This document shows, in pieces, positions 16,618 through 26,257 of a stretch of 64,000 bases of DNA. The position numbers and the translations under genes were made by a program. The stretch lies in the NCBI RefSeq assembly GCF_003932495.1, contig NZ_QZMT01000002.1, positions 62,001-126,000 of the forward strand, in the 5' to 3' direction. The notes beneath the pieces are model-generated. The model searched no databases. It was not told the DNA's origin and saw only the letters and a list, made by a program, of their open reading frames with translations. Source of the DNA: Guyparkeria sp. SCN-R1 (GTDB lineage Bacteria; Pseudomonadota; Gammaproteobacteria; Halothiobacillales; Halothiobacillaceae). Numbering within the stretch: position 1 is the first letter of the stretch; each line of letters starts with the position of its first letter.

Positions 16618-17802
16618 GTGCCTCCCGCACCGACCTCCTCGCCGAACGCCCGGGCGATCGCCCCGGGTAACGGCGACGAAACCACCGCACTGATCGAGTT
16701 GCTTGCGACCCACGGCATGGGTCCCAAGCGGCTCGGTCTGTTGCTGGCGCATTTCGGCACGCCCAAGGCTGCCCTCGACAGCCCACGCGGCGAATGGCGC
16801 CACGCCGGGCTTCCCGAGGGCGTTATCCAGGCCCGCCCGGATGCCGAGAAGGTCAGGGCAATCGCCGACTGGCTGGCCGCCGACGAGACCCACCACCTGA
16901 TCGCCCGCGGCGACCCGCACTTCCCCGCCGCCCTCGAGGATCTCCCCGACGCCCCGGCTGCGCTCTTTGCCCGCGGTCGCATCGCCGCGCTCAGCGAGCC
17001 GCAGGTCGCGATGGTCGGCTCGCGCACGCCCACCACCGGCGGACGCCAGAACGCCCGCGCCTTCGCCCGCCATCTGGCCGCCCAGGGGCTGGTGATCACC
17101 AGCGGGCTGGCCCTGGGCGTGGACGGCGAGGCCCATCGGGGCACGCTGGATGCCGACGGGATCACCATCGCCGTGCTCGGCTCGGGCCTCGACCACATCT
17201 ATCCGCCCGAACACTCCTCGCTGGCCGACGAGATCGTTGCCGGCGGCGGGGTGATCCTGTCCGAATGGCTGCCGGGCACCGAACCGCGCCGCGGACACTT
17301 CCCGCGTCGCAACCGGCTGATCAGCGGGCTGGCCAGCGGCGTGCTGGTGGTCGAGGCCTCGGTCAAGAGCGGCTCGCTGATCACCGCCCGCCTGGCCGGC
17401 GAGCAGGGTCGTGATGTCTTCGCCATTCCCGGCTCGATCCACAACCCGCTGGCCCGCGGTTGCCACCGACTGATCCGCGAGGGGGCAAAACTGGTCGAGA
17501 CCGGTCAGGACGTGCTCGAGGAACTCGCCCCCACCCTGCGCCGTCAACTGGAAGCGACCGCCGCCGCACTGAGCCGGGCCGCCGATACCGCGACCGATTC
17601 GGCGACCGAGGGGCCCGCCCCGGTGCGCGATCCGGACCAGCAGCGCATCCTCGACCTGCTCGGCCATGACCCGCAACCGGCCGACACCCTGATCGAGGCG
17701 AGCGGATTGACCGCCGGTGAGGTTTCCTCCATCCTCCTCATGCTTGAACTGGCGGGAGAAGTGTCCACCCTGCCCGGTGGACTGTACGTCCGCACGAGCT
17801 AG
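16618..17802 (+). CDS. dprA: DNA processing protein DprA
   Basis: A 394-residue protein of the DprA/Smf family, which binds incoming single-stranded DNA and loads RecA during natural transformation. An N-terminal SAM-like region is followed by the Rossmann-like core with VGSRTPT, GLVITSGLALGVDGEAHRG and the conserved basic segment FPRRNRLISGL (about 225). A C-terminal winged-helix (about 335-390) is typical of proteobacterial DprA. It starts at GTG three bases after the lysM stop. With comF at 23.8 kb it suggests transformation capacity, though other competence genes are not in the window. Confidence 0.93.
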   Translation: MPPAPTSSPNARAIAPGNGDETTALIELLATHGMGPKRLGLLLAHFGTPKAALDSPRGEWRHAGLPEGVIQARPDAEKVRAIADWLAADETHHLIARGDPHFPAALEDLPDAPAALFARGRIAALSEPQVAMVGSRTPTTGGRQNARAFARHLAAQGLVITSGLALGVDGEAHRGTLDADGITIAVLGSGLDHIYPPEHSSLADEIVAGGGVILSEWLPGTEPRRGHFPRRNRLISGLASGVLVVEASVKSGSLITARLAGEQGRDVFAIPGSIHNPLARGCHRLIREGAKLVETGQDVLEELAPTLRRQLEATAAALSRAADTATDSATEGPAPVRDPDQQRILDLLGHDPQPADTLIEASGLTAGEVSSILLMLELAGEVSTLPGGLYVRTS

Positions 17803-17888
17803 AGCAACCTGCCGACCGCGCCTGCCGCCGCTCCCATGATATTCCCGCCCGCGCGCGCAGACTCAAGCCATCTTGTCCCGGTGAGCCG

Positions 17889-18362
17889 ATGAAAGAGACC
17901 GTTCTCGACCTGTTGATGTTCCTCTTCGAGAATTACATGGAAGACGAAGACCGCTTCCCCCCGCAAAACGAGCGTGCCGGCCTGCAGATGAAGCTGCTGG
18001 AAGCAGGCTTCGACCACGACGAGATCGAACATGCCTTCGCCTGGCTCGAAGGCGTGCTGGAACAGGGCAGCGAGTCCGGCCCCGAACGCGACCAGGCCTT
18101 CAGGGTCTACAGTGACGACGAGCAGATGATGCTCGACGTCGATGCCCGCGGCTTTCTGATGCAACTCGAACAGATCGGCGTGCTCTCCCCATCCGCCCGC
18201 GAGACGGTGATCGAGCGCGCCATGGCCCTCGGCGAGGACGAAATCGACGTCGAGCGTCTCAAGTGGATCGTCCTGCTGGTCCTGTTCGCCAAACCCGGCG
18301 AGGAACAGGCCTTTGCCTGGATGGAAGACCTCGTCTTCGAAGACGCCGCCATACTGCACTGA
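17889..18362 (+). CDS. smg: Smg family protein (DUF494)
   Basis: A 157-residue protein of the Smg/DUF494 family, highly acidic, beginning MKETVLDLLMFLFENYME as in the family. Its function is unknown; in gammaproteobacteria it is encoded between dprA and topA, as here. It is predicted to be soluble and cytoplasmic. The short gap to topA (22 bases) suggests co-transcription. Confidence 0.92.
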   Translation: MKETVLDLLMFLFENYMEDEDRFPPQNERAGLQMKLLEAGFDHDEIEHAFAWLEGVLEQGSESGPERDQAFRVYSDDEQMMLDVDARGFLMQLEQIGVLSPSARETVIERAMALGEDEIDVERLKWIVLLVLFAKPGEEQAFAWMEDLVFEDAAILH

Positions 18363-18384
18363 CGTCACAAGCGAAAGACATTCT

Positions 18385-20847
18385 ATGAGCGAAAACCTGG
18401 TCATCGTCGAGTCGCCTGCCAAGGCCAAGACGATCAAGAAATACCTCGGCCCCGGCTACGAAGTGCTGGCTTCCTACGGCCACGTGCGGGATCTCGTGCC
18501 CAAGAACGGCGCGGTCGACCCCGACAACGACTTCGCGATGAACTACACGGTCATCGACAAGAACAAGAAGCACGTCGATGCCATCAAGAAGGCGCTCAAG
18601 AAGGCCGACACCCTGCTGCTGGCCACTGACCCCGACCGCGAAGGCGAGGCCATCTCCTGGCACCTCCACGAGCTGCTCAAGGAGGCCGGCCTGCTCGAAG
18701 GACGCGAGGCCAAGCGCGTGGTGTTCTACGAGATCACCAAGCGCGCCGTGCAGGAGGCCATCGCCCACCCGCGCGGGCTGTCCGAGGACCTGATCGACGC
18801 CCAGCAGGCGCGCCGGGCGCTCGACTACCTGGTGGGCTTCAACCTCTCGCCGCTGCTGTGGAAGAAGATCAACCCGGGCCTGTCGGCCGGCCGCGTGCAG
18901 AGCCCGGCCCTGCGGATGATCGTCGAGCGCGAGCAGGAGATCGAGGCGTTCAACCCGCGTGAATACTGGTCGATCGCCGCCGACTGCCGCACCGACGACC
19001 AGCCGTTCAGCGCCCGCCTCTACCAGCTCGACGGCAAGAAGGTCGCGCAGTTCACCCTCGAGGACGAGACCAGCGCCACCGCGGCACGGGAACGCTTGGA
19101 GGCGGCCGCCGCCGGCAAGCTCACCGTCGCCAAGGTCGACCGCCGCGAGCGCAAGCGCCACGCCGCCCCGCCGTTCACCACCTCCACCATGCAGCAGGAG
19201 GGGGTGCGCAAGCTCGGGCTGACCGCCTCGCGCGCCATGCGCACCGCCCAGGAGCTCTACGAGGGCGTCGACATCGGCCAGGGCACCGTGGGTCTGATCA
19301 CCTACATGCGTACCGACTCGGTCAACCTGTCGAACGACGCGATCGGCGAGATCCGCCACCACATCGGCCAGAGCTACGGCGCCGACTACGTGCCGGAAAC
19401 CCCCAACCAGTACCGCACCAAGTCGAAGAACGCGCAGGAGGCCCACGAGGCGATCCGCCCGACCTCGATCGCCAACACGCCGGACAAGGTGCGCGCCTTC
19501 CTCAACCGCGACCAGTTCCGCCTCTACGAGATGATCTTCAAGCGGACGCTGGCCTCGCAGATGAACCCGGCGATCTTCGACCAGGTCTCCGTGGATCTCG
19601 CCGCCGGTGACGAGCACAGCTTCCGCGCGACCGGCTCGACCCTGAAGTTCCCCGGTTTTATCGCGGCCTACCGCGAGGACGAGGACGACCAGGCATCGGA
19701 CAAGGACGACGATCGTCGCCTGCCGCCGCTGGAGGAAGGCCAGCAGATCGAGTTGGCCGCGATCAACGCCACCCAGCATTTCACCGAGCCACCGCCGCGC
19801 TTCACCGAGGCGAGCCTGGTCAAGACGCTCGAGCAATACGGCATCGGCCGCCCGTCGACCTACGCCAGCATCATCTCCACGCTGCGCTCACGTGAATACG
19901 TCGAGCTCGAGCAGCGCCGCTTCAAGCCCACCGACATGGGCCGCGTGGTCAACGGCTTTTTGACCGAATACTTTCGCGACGTGGTCGACTACGAGTTCAC
20001 CGCCAAGCTCGAGGACGAGCTCGATGCCGTCTCTCGCGGCGAGATGGACTGGGTGCCGCTGCTGCGCGAATTCTGGGAGCCGTTTTCCAAGCGCATCGAG
20101 CACACCCAGCAGAACGTCTCCCGCCAGGAGGCCGCCCAGGGTCGCGAGCTCGGCGTCGATCCCAAGAGCGGCAAGCCGGTAGTCGCCCGCCTGGGCCGCT
20201 TCGGGCCGTTCGTGCAGATCGGCACCAAGGACGACGAGGAAAAGCCCAAGTTCGCCTCGCTGCGCCCGCACCAGAGCATCGCGACGATCACGCTCGACGA
20301 GGCCATGGAGCTGTTCAAGCTGCCGCGCAAGCTCGGCGAGACGCCCGAGGGCGAGCCGGTCGAGGCCAACATCGGCCGCTTCGGCCCCTACGTGAAGTTC
20401 GGCAACAAGTTCGCCTCGCTGGGCAAGGACGACGATCCCTACACCGTCGAACTGCCGCGCGCGCTGGAGATCATCGAGGTCAAGAAGCTCGCCGAGAAGA
20501 ACCGCATCATCAACGAGTTCGACGACGGCATCCAGGTGCTCAACGGTCGCTACGGCCCCTACGTGACCGACGGCAAAAAGAACGCCAAGATCCCCAAGGA
20601 CGACGACCCCAAGGCGATCACCCACGAGCAGGCAATCGAGATGATCGCCAAGGCCCCGGAACGCAAGGGCCGTGGTCGCAAGGCCGCCGCCAAGAAGGCG
20701 ACGACCACCAAGACCGCAGCCAAGGCCACCACGAAGGCGACGGCCAAGAAGACGGCGAGCAAGACCACAACCAAGAAGGCCCCGGCGAAAAAGACCGCCG
20801 CCAAGAAGAGCACGCCGAAAAGCGCCTCCGGGGACAAGGCCGAATGA
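18385..20847 (+). CDS. topA: DNA topoisomerase I, zinc-free type with lysine-rich tail
   Basis: An 820-residue type IA topoisomerase that relaxes negative supercoils. The Toprim domain has the Glu and acidic triad (VIVESPAKAKTI near 5, ATDPDREGEA near 85), and the catalytic Tyr lies in GLITYMRTDS (about 310). Instead of the C-terminal zinc ribbons of enteric TopA there are three glycine-rich repeats (GRFGPFVQIG, GRFGPYVKFG, GRYGPYVTDG) and no CxxC pairs. A roughly 65-residue Lys/Ala/Thr-rich histone-H1-like tail closes the protein. The start is the ATG with family N-terminus MSENLVIVE. Confidence 0.95.
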   Translation: MSENLVIVESPAKAKTIKKYLGPGYEVLASYGHVRDLVPKNGAVDPDNDFAMNYTVIDKNKKHVDAIKKALKKADTLLLATDPDREGEAISWHLHELLKEAGLLEGREAKRVVFYEITKRAVQEAIAHPRGLSEDLIDAQQARRALDYLVGFNLSPLLWKKINPGLSAGRVQSPALRMIVEREQEIEAFNPREYWSIAADCRTDDQPFSARLYQLDGKKVAQFTLEDETSATAARERLEAAAAGKLTVAKVDRRERKRHAAPPFTTSTMQQEGVRKLGLTASRAMRTAQELYEGVDIGQGTVGLITYMRTDSVNLSNDAIGEIRHHIGQSYGADYVPETPNQYRTKSKNAQEAHEAIRPTSIANTPDKVRAFLNRDQFRLYEMIFKRTLASQMNPAIFDQVSVDLAAGDEHSFRATGSTLKFPGFIAAYREDEDDQASDKDDDRRLPPLEEGQQIELAAINATQHFTEPPPRFTEASLVKTLEQYGIGRPSTYASIISTLRSREYVELEQRRFKPTDMGRVVNGFLTEYFRDVVDYEFTAKLEDELDAVSRGEMDWVPLLREFWEPFSKRIEHTQQNVSRQEAAQGRELGVDPKSGKPVVARLGRFGPFVQIGTKDDEEKPKFASLRPHQSIATITLDEAMELFKLPRKLGETPEGEPVEANIGRFGPYVKFGNKFASLGKDDDPYTVELPRALEIIEVKKLAEKNRIINEFDDGIQVLNGRYGPYVTDGKKNAKIPKDDDPKAITHEQAIEMIAKAPERKGRGRKAAAKKATTTKTAAKATTKATAKKTASKTTTKKAPAKKTAAKKSTPKSASGDKAE

Positions 20848-21404
20848 GCATCCCGTCGCCGTTCCACCTGCGCGAGATCGCCCGCCACCTCGATGACGGC
20901 GGGCTGATCGCCTACCCGACCGAGGCGGTCTTCGGCTTGGGCTGCGCGCCGCTCGACCCGTTCGCGGTCATGCGCCTGCTCGCCCTCAAGCAGCGCGAGG
21001 TCGGCAAGGGGCTGATCCTGATCGCCGACACGCCGGAGATGCTCCAGCCCTTCGCCGCGGTGACTGCCGAGGAGTGGGACCGCATCGCGGCCGACTGGCC
21101 GGCGGCGCGCACCGTGATCGTGCCGGCGGCGGACGGCGTGCCGCCCTGGCTGACCGGCGGGCGCAAGGAGATCGCCCTGCGGGTCCCGGCGCACGAGACC
21201 GCGCGCGCGATCAGTCGCGCCTTCGGTGGGCCGATCGTCTCCACCAGCGCGAACGTCAGCGGCCGGCCGGCGGCCCGTGACGCGCTGACGGCACGGCGCC
21301 TGTTCGCCCGCGCCGCCGTCCAGATCATCCCGGGCAGCGTCGACCGGCGCGCCCGCCCCTCCCAGATCATCCACTGGCCCACCGGGCGGACCATCAGGAG
21401 CTGA
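20844..21404 (+). CDS. tsaC: L-threonylcarbamoyladenylate synthase TsaC/YrdC
   Basis: A 186-residue YrdC-fold enzyme making threonylcarbamoyl-AMP from threonine, bicarbonate and ATP, the first step of tRNA t6A37 formation. Signatures are [16 protein letters not shown] (residues 14-30), [13 protein letters not shown], and the C-terminal [11 protein letters not shown] with [12 protein letters not shown]. Its ATG overlaps the topA stop (ATGA), giving close coupling. Length matches short TsaC rather than the longer Sua5. Confidence 0.94.
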   Translation: MSIPSPFHLREIARHLDDGGLIAYPTEAVFGLGCAPLDPFAVMRLLALKQREVGKGLILIADTPEMLQPFAAVTAEEWDRIAADWPAARTVIVPAADGVPPWLTGGRKEIALRVPAHETARAISRAFGGPIVSTSANVSGRPAARDALTARRLFARAAVQIIPGSVDRRARPSQIIHWPTGRTIRS

Positions 21405-21405
21405 C

Positions 21406-22362
21406 ATGGCGGATAACCAGGCCGAAACACAGGCCGACCTCCAGGCCATTCGTGACTACCTCATCGACCTGCAAGACCGGATCGTCGCCGGCCTCGAAGG
21501 CCAGGAAGACGGCACGCGCTTTCTGCACGACGACTGGAAACGTCCGCCGGGCGATCACCTCAACGGCGAGGGCCGTGGCCGCATCCTCGAGGACGGCTCC
21601 ACCTTCGAGCGTGCCGGGATCAACTTCTCGCATGTGACCGGCAACAAGCTGCCGCCCTCGGCCACGGCCCACCGACCGGATCTGGCCGGCGGCTCGTTCG
21701 AGGCGATGGGCGTCTCGCTGGTCATCCATCCCCGTAATCCCTACGTGCCCACCTCGCACGCCAACGTGCGCTTTTTCCAGGCACAGAAGGAAGGGGTCGA
21801 GCCGGTGTGGTGGTTCGGCGGTGGGTTTGATCTCACGCCCTACTACGGCTTCACCGAGGATGCGGTGCACTGGCACGAACAGGCCGAGGCAGCCTGCCGG
21901 CCCTTCGGTGACGACCACTACCCGCGCTTCAAGCAGTGGTGCGACGAGTACTTCTGGCTCAAGCATAGAGCCGAGCCGCGCGGCGTTGGCGGCCTGTTCT
22001 TCGACGACTACGGCGCCGACGGCCAGATCGACTTCGACACCGCCTTCGGCTTCATGCGCTCGGTGGGCGATCACTACCTGCCGGCCTACCTGCCGGTCGT
22101 GGAAAAGCGCAAGGACACGCCCTATGGCGAGCGCGAGCGCGCATTCCAGGCCTACCGCCGCGGGCGCTACGTGGAATTCAACCTGGTCTATGACCGCGGC
22201 ACGCTGTTCGGGCTGCAGTCGGGTGGGCGCACCGAGTCGATCCTGATGTCGATGCCGCCGCGCGCCGACTGGCGCTACGACTACCACCCGGAGCCCGGCA
22301 GCGAGGAGGCACGTCTCTACGACGAGTTCCTGCGCCCGCGCGACTGGCTGGCCGAGCGCTGA
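21406..22362 (+). CDS. hemF: Oxygen-dependent coproporphyrinogen III oxidase
   Basis: A 318-residue enzyme that oxidatively decarboxylates coproporphyrinogen III to protoporphyrinogen IX using O2. Conserved blocks are visible: GISFSHVTG-type near 68, [29 protein letters not shown] around 145, [12 protein letters not shown]-type near 200, and [32 protein letters not shown], too long to quote fully but continuous. It needs oxygen, consistent with an aerobic thiobacillus. It ends the lysM-to-hemF run and is followed by a bidirectional terminator. Confidence 0.96.
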   Translation: MADNQAETQADLQAIRDYLIDLQDRIVAGLEGQEDGTRFLHDDWKRPPGDHLNGEGRGRILEDGSTFERAGINFSHVTGNKLPPSATAHRPDLAGGSFEAMGVSLVIHPRNPYVPTSHANVRFFQAQKEGVEPVWWFGGGFDLTPYYGFTEDAVHWHEQAEAACRPFGDDHYPRFKQWCDEYFWLKHRAEPRGVGGLFFDDYGADGQIDFDTAFGFMRSVGDHYLPAYLPVVEKRKDTPYGERERAFQAYRRGRYVEFNLVYDRGTLFGLQSGGRTESILMSMPPRADWRYDYHPEPGSEEARLYDEFLRPRDWLAER

Positions 22363-22382
22363 GCCGATTGCCGCACTCCGAC

Positions 22383-22422
22383 GAAAAAGGGCGAACCCGG
22401 TTAGGTTCGCCCTTTTTTCCTT
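22383..22422. terminator. Bidirectional terminator hemF / nuclease gene
   Basis: A long stem AAAAAGGGCGAACC / GGTTCGCCCTTTTTT with a six-base loop gives a T tract on both strands. It lies between the convergent hemF and nuclease genes and can serve both. Confidence 0.93.
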
Positions 22423-22437
22423 CCGCTTGCCCGCTCG

Positions 22438-23241
22438 TCAGTCGAGACGTTCGAGCGCGTGCAATGAGTCCACCGGGATGAACCAGTCCTGGTAGCGGTT
22501 GCTGTGATGCACGATCCAGCCGCGCGCCCGCAGCTCCTCGCCTTCCAGTGCCTCGAAATCCCAGCCGGGGAAACGCTCGAGATCCGCCTTGTCGATGCGC
22601 ACGGCCACCCGGCCCTCCAGGTTGAGCCAGATATTGCGCCGGCTTTCACCCACCGACTCCACGCGGCCACGGACGATCGCCGCACCCTGCACGTGCTCGG
22701 GAATGCCCCGGGCCGACGGCAGGCCCGGCTCGTAGGCGGGCAGCGACCAGATGCCGCGCTCGTCCTGCCGCGCGCGTTGCTCGCGGGCCACGAGGCAGTC
22801 GGCCAGTTCCAGGTTCGGGGCGACGAACACCGCCATCGCCATGCCCTGTTCGAGCAACCGCGCCTGCACCGAGCGCCCGTCCGGCAGGTAGAGGTAGGAC
22901 AGCCGACGGCCGTAGCGGTCCTCGCCCTCGGTGGCATCGACCACGGTCACGCGATTGCGCGACTCGGCCAGCAGCGCGCGCAGCGCCTGCTGCGCCTCGC
23001 GGGCCATCGGTTCGTCGTCCGCGCCGTCACGCCCCAGCTCGGGGGTATCGATGCCGACCAGGCGCACCCGGTCGCCGTTGGCAAGACGGACGGTATCGCC
23101 GTCGTTGACGTAGCTGACCGTGGCCGACTCGATCGACAGGTCGGGCGGCGGGGCACAGTCACCCGTGGGCGGCTGCGGCGGCTCCTCGGCCACGCAGCCG
23201 CTGGAGACGACCAGCGCGGCGAGCAGCCAGGTCAGCCCCAT
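22438..23241 (-). CDS. Staphylococcal-nuclease-like lipoprotein
   Basis: A 267-residue protein with a lipoprotein signal (VVSSGC, Cys16) and a thermonuclease (SNase) domain at about 40-170. Active-site-type elements are visible: VNDGDTVRL (Asp), VGIDTPELG, and EDRYGRRLSYLYL (Glu and Arg). A C-terminal OB-like region (about 185-265) follows. It is predicted to be an exported, membrane-anchored Ca2+-type nuclease. The start at 23241 is chosen because the only earlier in-frame ATGs place the rpmE terminator hairpin inside the coding region. Confidence 0.85.
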   Translation of the reverse strand: MGLTWLLAALVVSSGCVAEEPPQPPTGDCAPPPDLSIESATVSYVNDGDTVRLANGDRVRLVGIDTPELGRDGADDEPMAREAQQALRALLAESRNRVTVVDATEGEDRYGRRLSYLYLPDGRSVQARLLEQGMAMAVFVAPNLELADCLVAREQRARQDERGIWSLPAYEPGLPSARGIPEHVQGAAIVRGRVESVGESRRNIWLNLEGRVAVRIDKADLERFPGWDFEALEGEELRARGWIVHHSNRYQDWFIPVDSLHALERLD

Positions 23242-23249
23242 CGAGCGCG

Positions 23250-23290
23250 CACGAAAAAGGGCACCGGGAAAGCCCGCGGTGCCCTTTTGC
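23250..23290 (-). terminator. Terminator after rpmE
   Basis: On the minus strand GGGCACCGCGGG...CCCGGTGCCC forms a strong hairpin followed by TTTTT. It lies 41 bases after the L31 gene and just before the nuclease start, so the nuclease is probably transcribed separately. Confidence 0.88.
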
Positions 23291-23330
23291 TGCGTCCGGC
23301 CGGTTGGCGGGAGCGCGACCATGGTTGGTC

Positions 23331-23579
23331 TTACTTCTTCTTGCCGTAGCGGTTGCGGAACTTGTCCACCTGCTTGGCCATGCTGCCCTCGGAGCGCTTG
23401 CCCGTGAAGAACGGGTGGCTCGCGGAGGATACGTCGATCTTGACCAGCGGGTACTCGTTACCGTCTTCCCACTTGATGGTCTCCTTCGACTTCATGGTCG
23501 AACGGGTCAGGATGGCGAAATCCGCCGCGACGTCCTGGAATACCACCGCCTGGTAGTTCGGGTGAATGCCTTCTTTCAT
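23331..23579 (-). CDS. rpmE2: Ribosomal protein bL31, type B (zinc-free)
   Basis: An 82-residue bL31 of the long B type (YkgM/RpmE2 class). It begins [16 protein letters not shown] and contains [10 protein letters not shown] and the C-terminal [12 protein letters not shown]. It has no cysteine, so it lacks the zinc-binding CxxC pair of type A bL31. In many bacteria this form is made under zinc limitation; whether a type A copy exists elsewhere cannot be seen here. The open frame upstream of Met is not conserved and is taken as leader. Confidence 0.94.
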   Translation of the reverse strand: MKEGIHPNYQAVVFQDVAADFAILTRSTMKSKETIKWEDGNEYPLVKIDVSSASHPFFTGKRSEGSMAKQVDKFRNRYGKKK

Positions 23580-23800
23580 CTCGATTCTGCCCCTGGTAAA
23601 GGTTCGAAAGTTGGGTCGGATGCCGCCGGGGCCGCATCTCAGGTTGATCGTCTTCGGGTTCGCCCCTGGCGGGGCCGCCATCCCGACGCTCGCCCCGGGG
23701 TTAGCAACCACCACGGGCGTACGCGGCCGGGACGGCCAAGGCGCGAGATTCTACCCAAACTCCCGGCACGGCACAAGCCACATCTGCGCGTGCTTGGGGC

Positions 23801-23834
23801 AGGAGTCTGGTCGGCTTCTGCCGCCCAGACTCCT
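23801..23834 (-). other. Hairpin at comF 3' end
   Basis: A perfect 10-base inverted repeat (AGGAGTCTGG / CCAGACTCCT) with a 14-base loop overlaps the comF stop. No T tract follows on the minus strand, so it may be a weak or Rho-assisted terminator or an mRNA-stabilising hairpin. Confidence 0.4.
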
Positions 23835-24540
23835 AGGGCGTGCGCGCCAGCGCCCAGACGGACACGGCACTCGCGCCACCGCGCTGCAAGGCCGCGGCCA
23901 GCGCCTCGGCACTCGCGCCGGTGGTCAACACGTCATCGACGATCGCGACCCGTTCGGGGATCGGCCCGTCGGCGACAAAGGCCCCACGCAGGGCGCCACG
24001 ACGGGCACGGGCCGAAAGCTCGGTCAACGAGCCAGTATCCCGCACCCGCCGCACCCCGCGACGCAGCAACGGCACGCCGGTCGCGCGGGCCAGCCCGTCG
24101 GCCAGCAGCCAGGCCTGGTTGAAACCGCGTCGACGGCGCTGCCTCGGGTGCAGGGGCATGGGCACCAGCGCATCGATTCTCGCCGCCTCCTCCTGCCCGG
24201 CGACGGCCTCGATCAGCGTGGCTTGCAACAGCGGCACGACGCTGAAATCCTGACGATACTTGAGCCGGTGGATCAGCGCGCGCACCGCCGGATCGAGATC
24301 GACCGCCGCGACCACGCGTTCGAACGGCGATCGCCGACCGACACAGACCGCGCAGGCCTCGTCCCCCGCCCCGGCGGCCAGGTCGCCAGCAAGGATCAAC
24401 CCGCAGGTTCGGCAACGCGCTTGGCCCAGCGCGGCGCGCCATTCGCGGCGGCAGTCCGGGCACAGGCCATCGGCATCGACGGTATCGAGGCGGCAGAGAT
24501 GACAGGGCGCGTCGAACCAGCGCCGCCGTCGCGAGGGCAT
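23833..24540 (-). CDS. comF: ComF family phosphoribosyltransferase-like protein
   Basis: A 235-residue ComF/GntX-type protein. The N-terminal zinc-ribbon has four CxxC pairs (CHLC, CPDC, CRTC, CAVC) within the first 75 residues. A PRTase fold follows with the basic RRRRGFNQAWLLA segment and the PRPP-binding loop VAIVDDVLTTGAS near 205. ComF is needed for DNA uptake in naturally transformable bacteria. The Met at MPSRRRR is used; in-frame ATGs 9 and 21 bases upstream (24549, 24561) are possible. It is divergent from the membrane-protein/bioB pair. Confidence 0.9.
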   Translation of the reverse strand: MPSRRRRWFDAPCHLCRLDTVDADGLCPDCRREWRAALGQARCRTCGLILAGDLAAGAGDEACAVCVGRRSPFERVVAAVDLDPAVRALIHRLKYRQDFSVVPLLQATLIEAVAGQEEAARIDALVPMPLHPRQRRRRGFNQAWLLADGLARATGVPLLRRGVRRVRDTGSLTELSARARRGALRGAFVADGPIPERVAIVDDVLTTGASAEALAAALQRGGASAVSVWALARTP

Positions 24541-24591
24541 CCATTCCATGCTAATCTGCATCCCATACGCATATTTAGAGGTCGTTTCATC

Positions 24592-25023
24592 ATGAACCAC
24601 GATGCATCCGCCGAAACGTTCGACACAAACGACGAGCACACCCCGACTCGCATCTCCGGCAAGTCGGCCCGGCGGGCCGCCACCTGGTTCAACTGGGGCA
24701 ACATCGTCGCGATGATCGTGCCGCTGCCGCTGGCGATCTTCTGGACCGGTCTGTCCATGCTGGTCTACGCCCTGAACAAGCACCACCCCAACCCCAAGGT
24801 GGGCTACTACACCCAATGGGCCGCCTATCGCTTCTACGGCGTGGCCGGCACCGCGATGGTGGTCGCCGTGTTCGCCCCGCCGAGCCTGACCTTCTACCTG
24901 GTCCTCTGGGTGATCGCCGCGGTGATCCTGATCCCCTGGTCGCTTTACGACCTCTACCGGATCAAGCAAGATACCTGGGAAGATTCCTTCACCGAACCGC
25001 CCGAATCGTTCGAGGATAACTGA
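24592..25023 (+). CDS. Small membrane protein upstream of bioB
   Basis: A 143-residue protein I do not recognise. A hydrophilic N-terminus (about 40 residues) is followed by a hydrophobic stretch at about 43-63 ([18 protein letters not shown]) and two closely spaced hydrophobic stretches at about 84-120, then an acidic C-terminus. It has an AGAGGT Shine-Dalgarno about 10 bases before the ATG and ends five bases before bioB, so the two are almost certainly co-transcribed. No biotin-related function can be read from it; a membrane accessory or mere hitch-hiker are both possible. Confidence 0.8.
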   Translation: MNHDASAETFDTNDEHTPTRISGKSARRAATWFNWGNIVAMIVPLPLAIFWTGLSMLVYALNKHHPNPKVGYYTQWAAYRFYGVAGTAMVVAVFAPPSLTFYLVLWVIAAVILIPWSLYDLYRIKQDTWEDSFTEPPESFEDN

Positions 25024-25028
25024 TTCCC

Positions 25029-26027
25029 ATGACCCGCCCGCGCTGGAGCAAACAACAAGCGCTCGACCTGTTCGCCAAGCCCTTCAACGACCTGCTTTTC
25101 CAGGCCCAGACGGTGCATCGCGAGCACTTCGACCCCAACGCGGTCCAGGTCAGCACCCTGCTGTCGATCAAGACCGGCGCCTGCCCGGAAGACTGCAAGT
25201 ACTGCTCGCAGAGCGCCCGCTACGACACCGGTCTCGAGCGCGAGCGTCTGCTGCCGCTCGACGAGGTGCGCACCGCCGCCCGCCGGGCGCGCGAGAAGGG
25301 CGCGTCACGATTCTGCATGGGGGCGGCCTGGCGCAACCCCACCGATACCCAGCTCGAGCGGGTCATCGACATGGTGCGCGTGGTCAAGGAGACCGGCATG
25401 GAGGCTTGCGTCACGCTCGGCATGCTCAAGCCCGAGCAGGCCGGCCGCCTCAAGGAAGCCGGGCTCGACTACTACAACCACAACATCGACACCTCGGCCG
25501 AGTTCTACGACCAGGTGATCACCACCCGCTCGATCGACGACCGCCTCGAGACGCTCGACCACGTCCGCGAAGCGGGCATCAACGTCTGTTCCGGCGGCAT
25601 CCTCGGCATGGGCGAATCGCGCGAGGATCGCGCCTCGTTTTTGACCACGCTGGCCAACCTCGAGCGCGCGCCGGAATCCGTGCCGCTGAACATGCTGGTG
25701 CGCATCCCCGGCACGCCGATGGCCGACGTCCCGGCGCTCGACCCGATCGAGTTCATCCGCACCATCGCCGTGGCCCGCATCCTGATGCCGAGCTCGCACG
25801 TGCGCCTGTCCGCCGGCCGCGAAGGCCTGAGCGAGGCAATCCAGGCCTGGTGCTTCTTCGCCGGTGCGAACAGCATCTTCTACGGCGAGAAACTGCTGAC
25901 CACCGAGAACGCCGACGCGGCGGCCGACGAGGCCATGTTCGAGAAGCTCGGCCTGACCCCGCTGATCCCCGACGGCTGCCAGCTCGACGAGCCGGCCGAC
26001 AGCCAGCAGGCCTCCGTCTCGGCCTGA
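25029..26027 (+). CDS. bioB: Biotin synthase
   Basis: A 332-residue radical SAM enzyme converting dethiobiotin to biotin. The 4Fe-4S radical SAM motif is CPEDCKYC (near residue 52). Other conserved blocks are YYNHNIDTS near 145, TICSGGI-type ([12 protein letters not shown]) near 190 and the second-cluster Arg in [11 protein letters not shown] near 260. The gene is separated from other bio genes in this window; only a small membrane protein precedes it. Confidence 0.95.
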   Translation: MTRPRWSKQQALDLFAKPFNDLLFQAQTVHREHFDPNAVQVSTLLSIKTGACPEDCKYCSQSARYDTGLERERLLPLDEVRTAARRAREKGASRFCMGAAWRNPTDTQLERVIDMVRVVKETGMEACVTLGMLKPEQAGRLKEAGLDYYNHNIDTSAEFYDQVITTRSIDDRLETLDHVREAGINVCSGGILGMGESREDRASFLTTLANLERAPESVPLNMLVRIPGTPMADVPALDPIEFIRTIAVARILMPSSHVRLSAGREGLSEAIQAWCFFAGANSIFYGEKLLTTENADAAADEAMFEKLGLTPLIPDGCQLDEPADSQQASVSA

Positions 26028-26139
26028 TCGGCAACGACACCACGGCCATCACGGGCCGCGACTGACCACCCGGTCGCTCGCGGCCTGTTTCGTTTGGCGC
26101 GCCGAGCAATAGAATCTCCCACAGGTCGCGGCGGGCGCC

Positions 26140-26207
26140 GTAGGACCGGCTTTAGCCGCGATGAGCCGGGGAAGACGTTCTCCCATCGCGCCTGAAGGCG
26201 CTCTTAC
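26140..26207. repeat. REPIN-type inverted REP pair (variant)
   Basis: GTAGGACCGGCTTTAGCCGCGAT and, 22 bases on, the inverse of GTAAGAGCGCCTTCAGGCGCGAT face each other. Each unit forms its own short hairpin (GCGGC/GCCGC-like and GCGCC/GGCGC). The second unit differs at paired positions from the family at 41371 and 44721, keeping base pairing. It lies between the convergent bioB and DUF255 genes. Confidence 0.8.
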
Positions 26208-26257
26208 TGTACGAGCGGGCGGGGGCCTACGGCTACCCTCGCGCGCTATTCACCGCA

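Noticed and set aside
15361-17676. A 771-codon minus-strand frame opposite the lysM-dprA genes.
   Set aside because: It lies antisense to two well-supported genes and has no recognisable domain.
22438-23322. A longer nuclease start 27 codons upstream.
   Set aside because: It would include the rpmE terminator hairpin and shift the lipoprotein signal away from the N-terminus.
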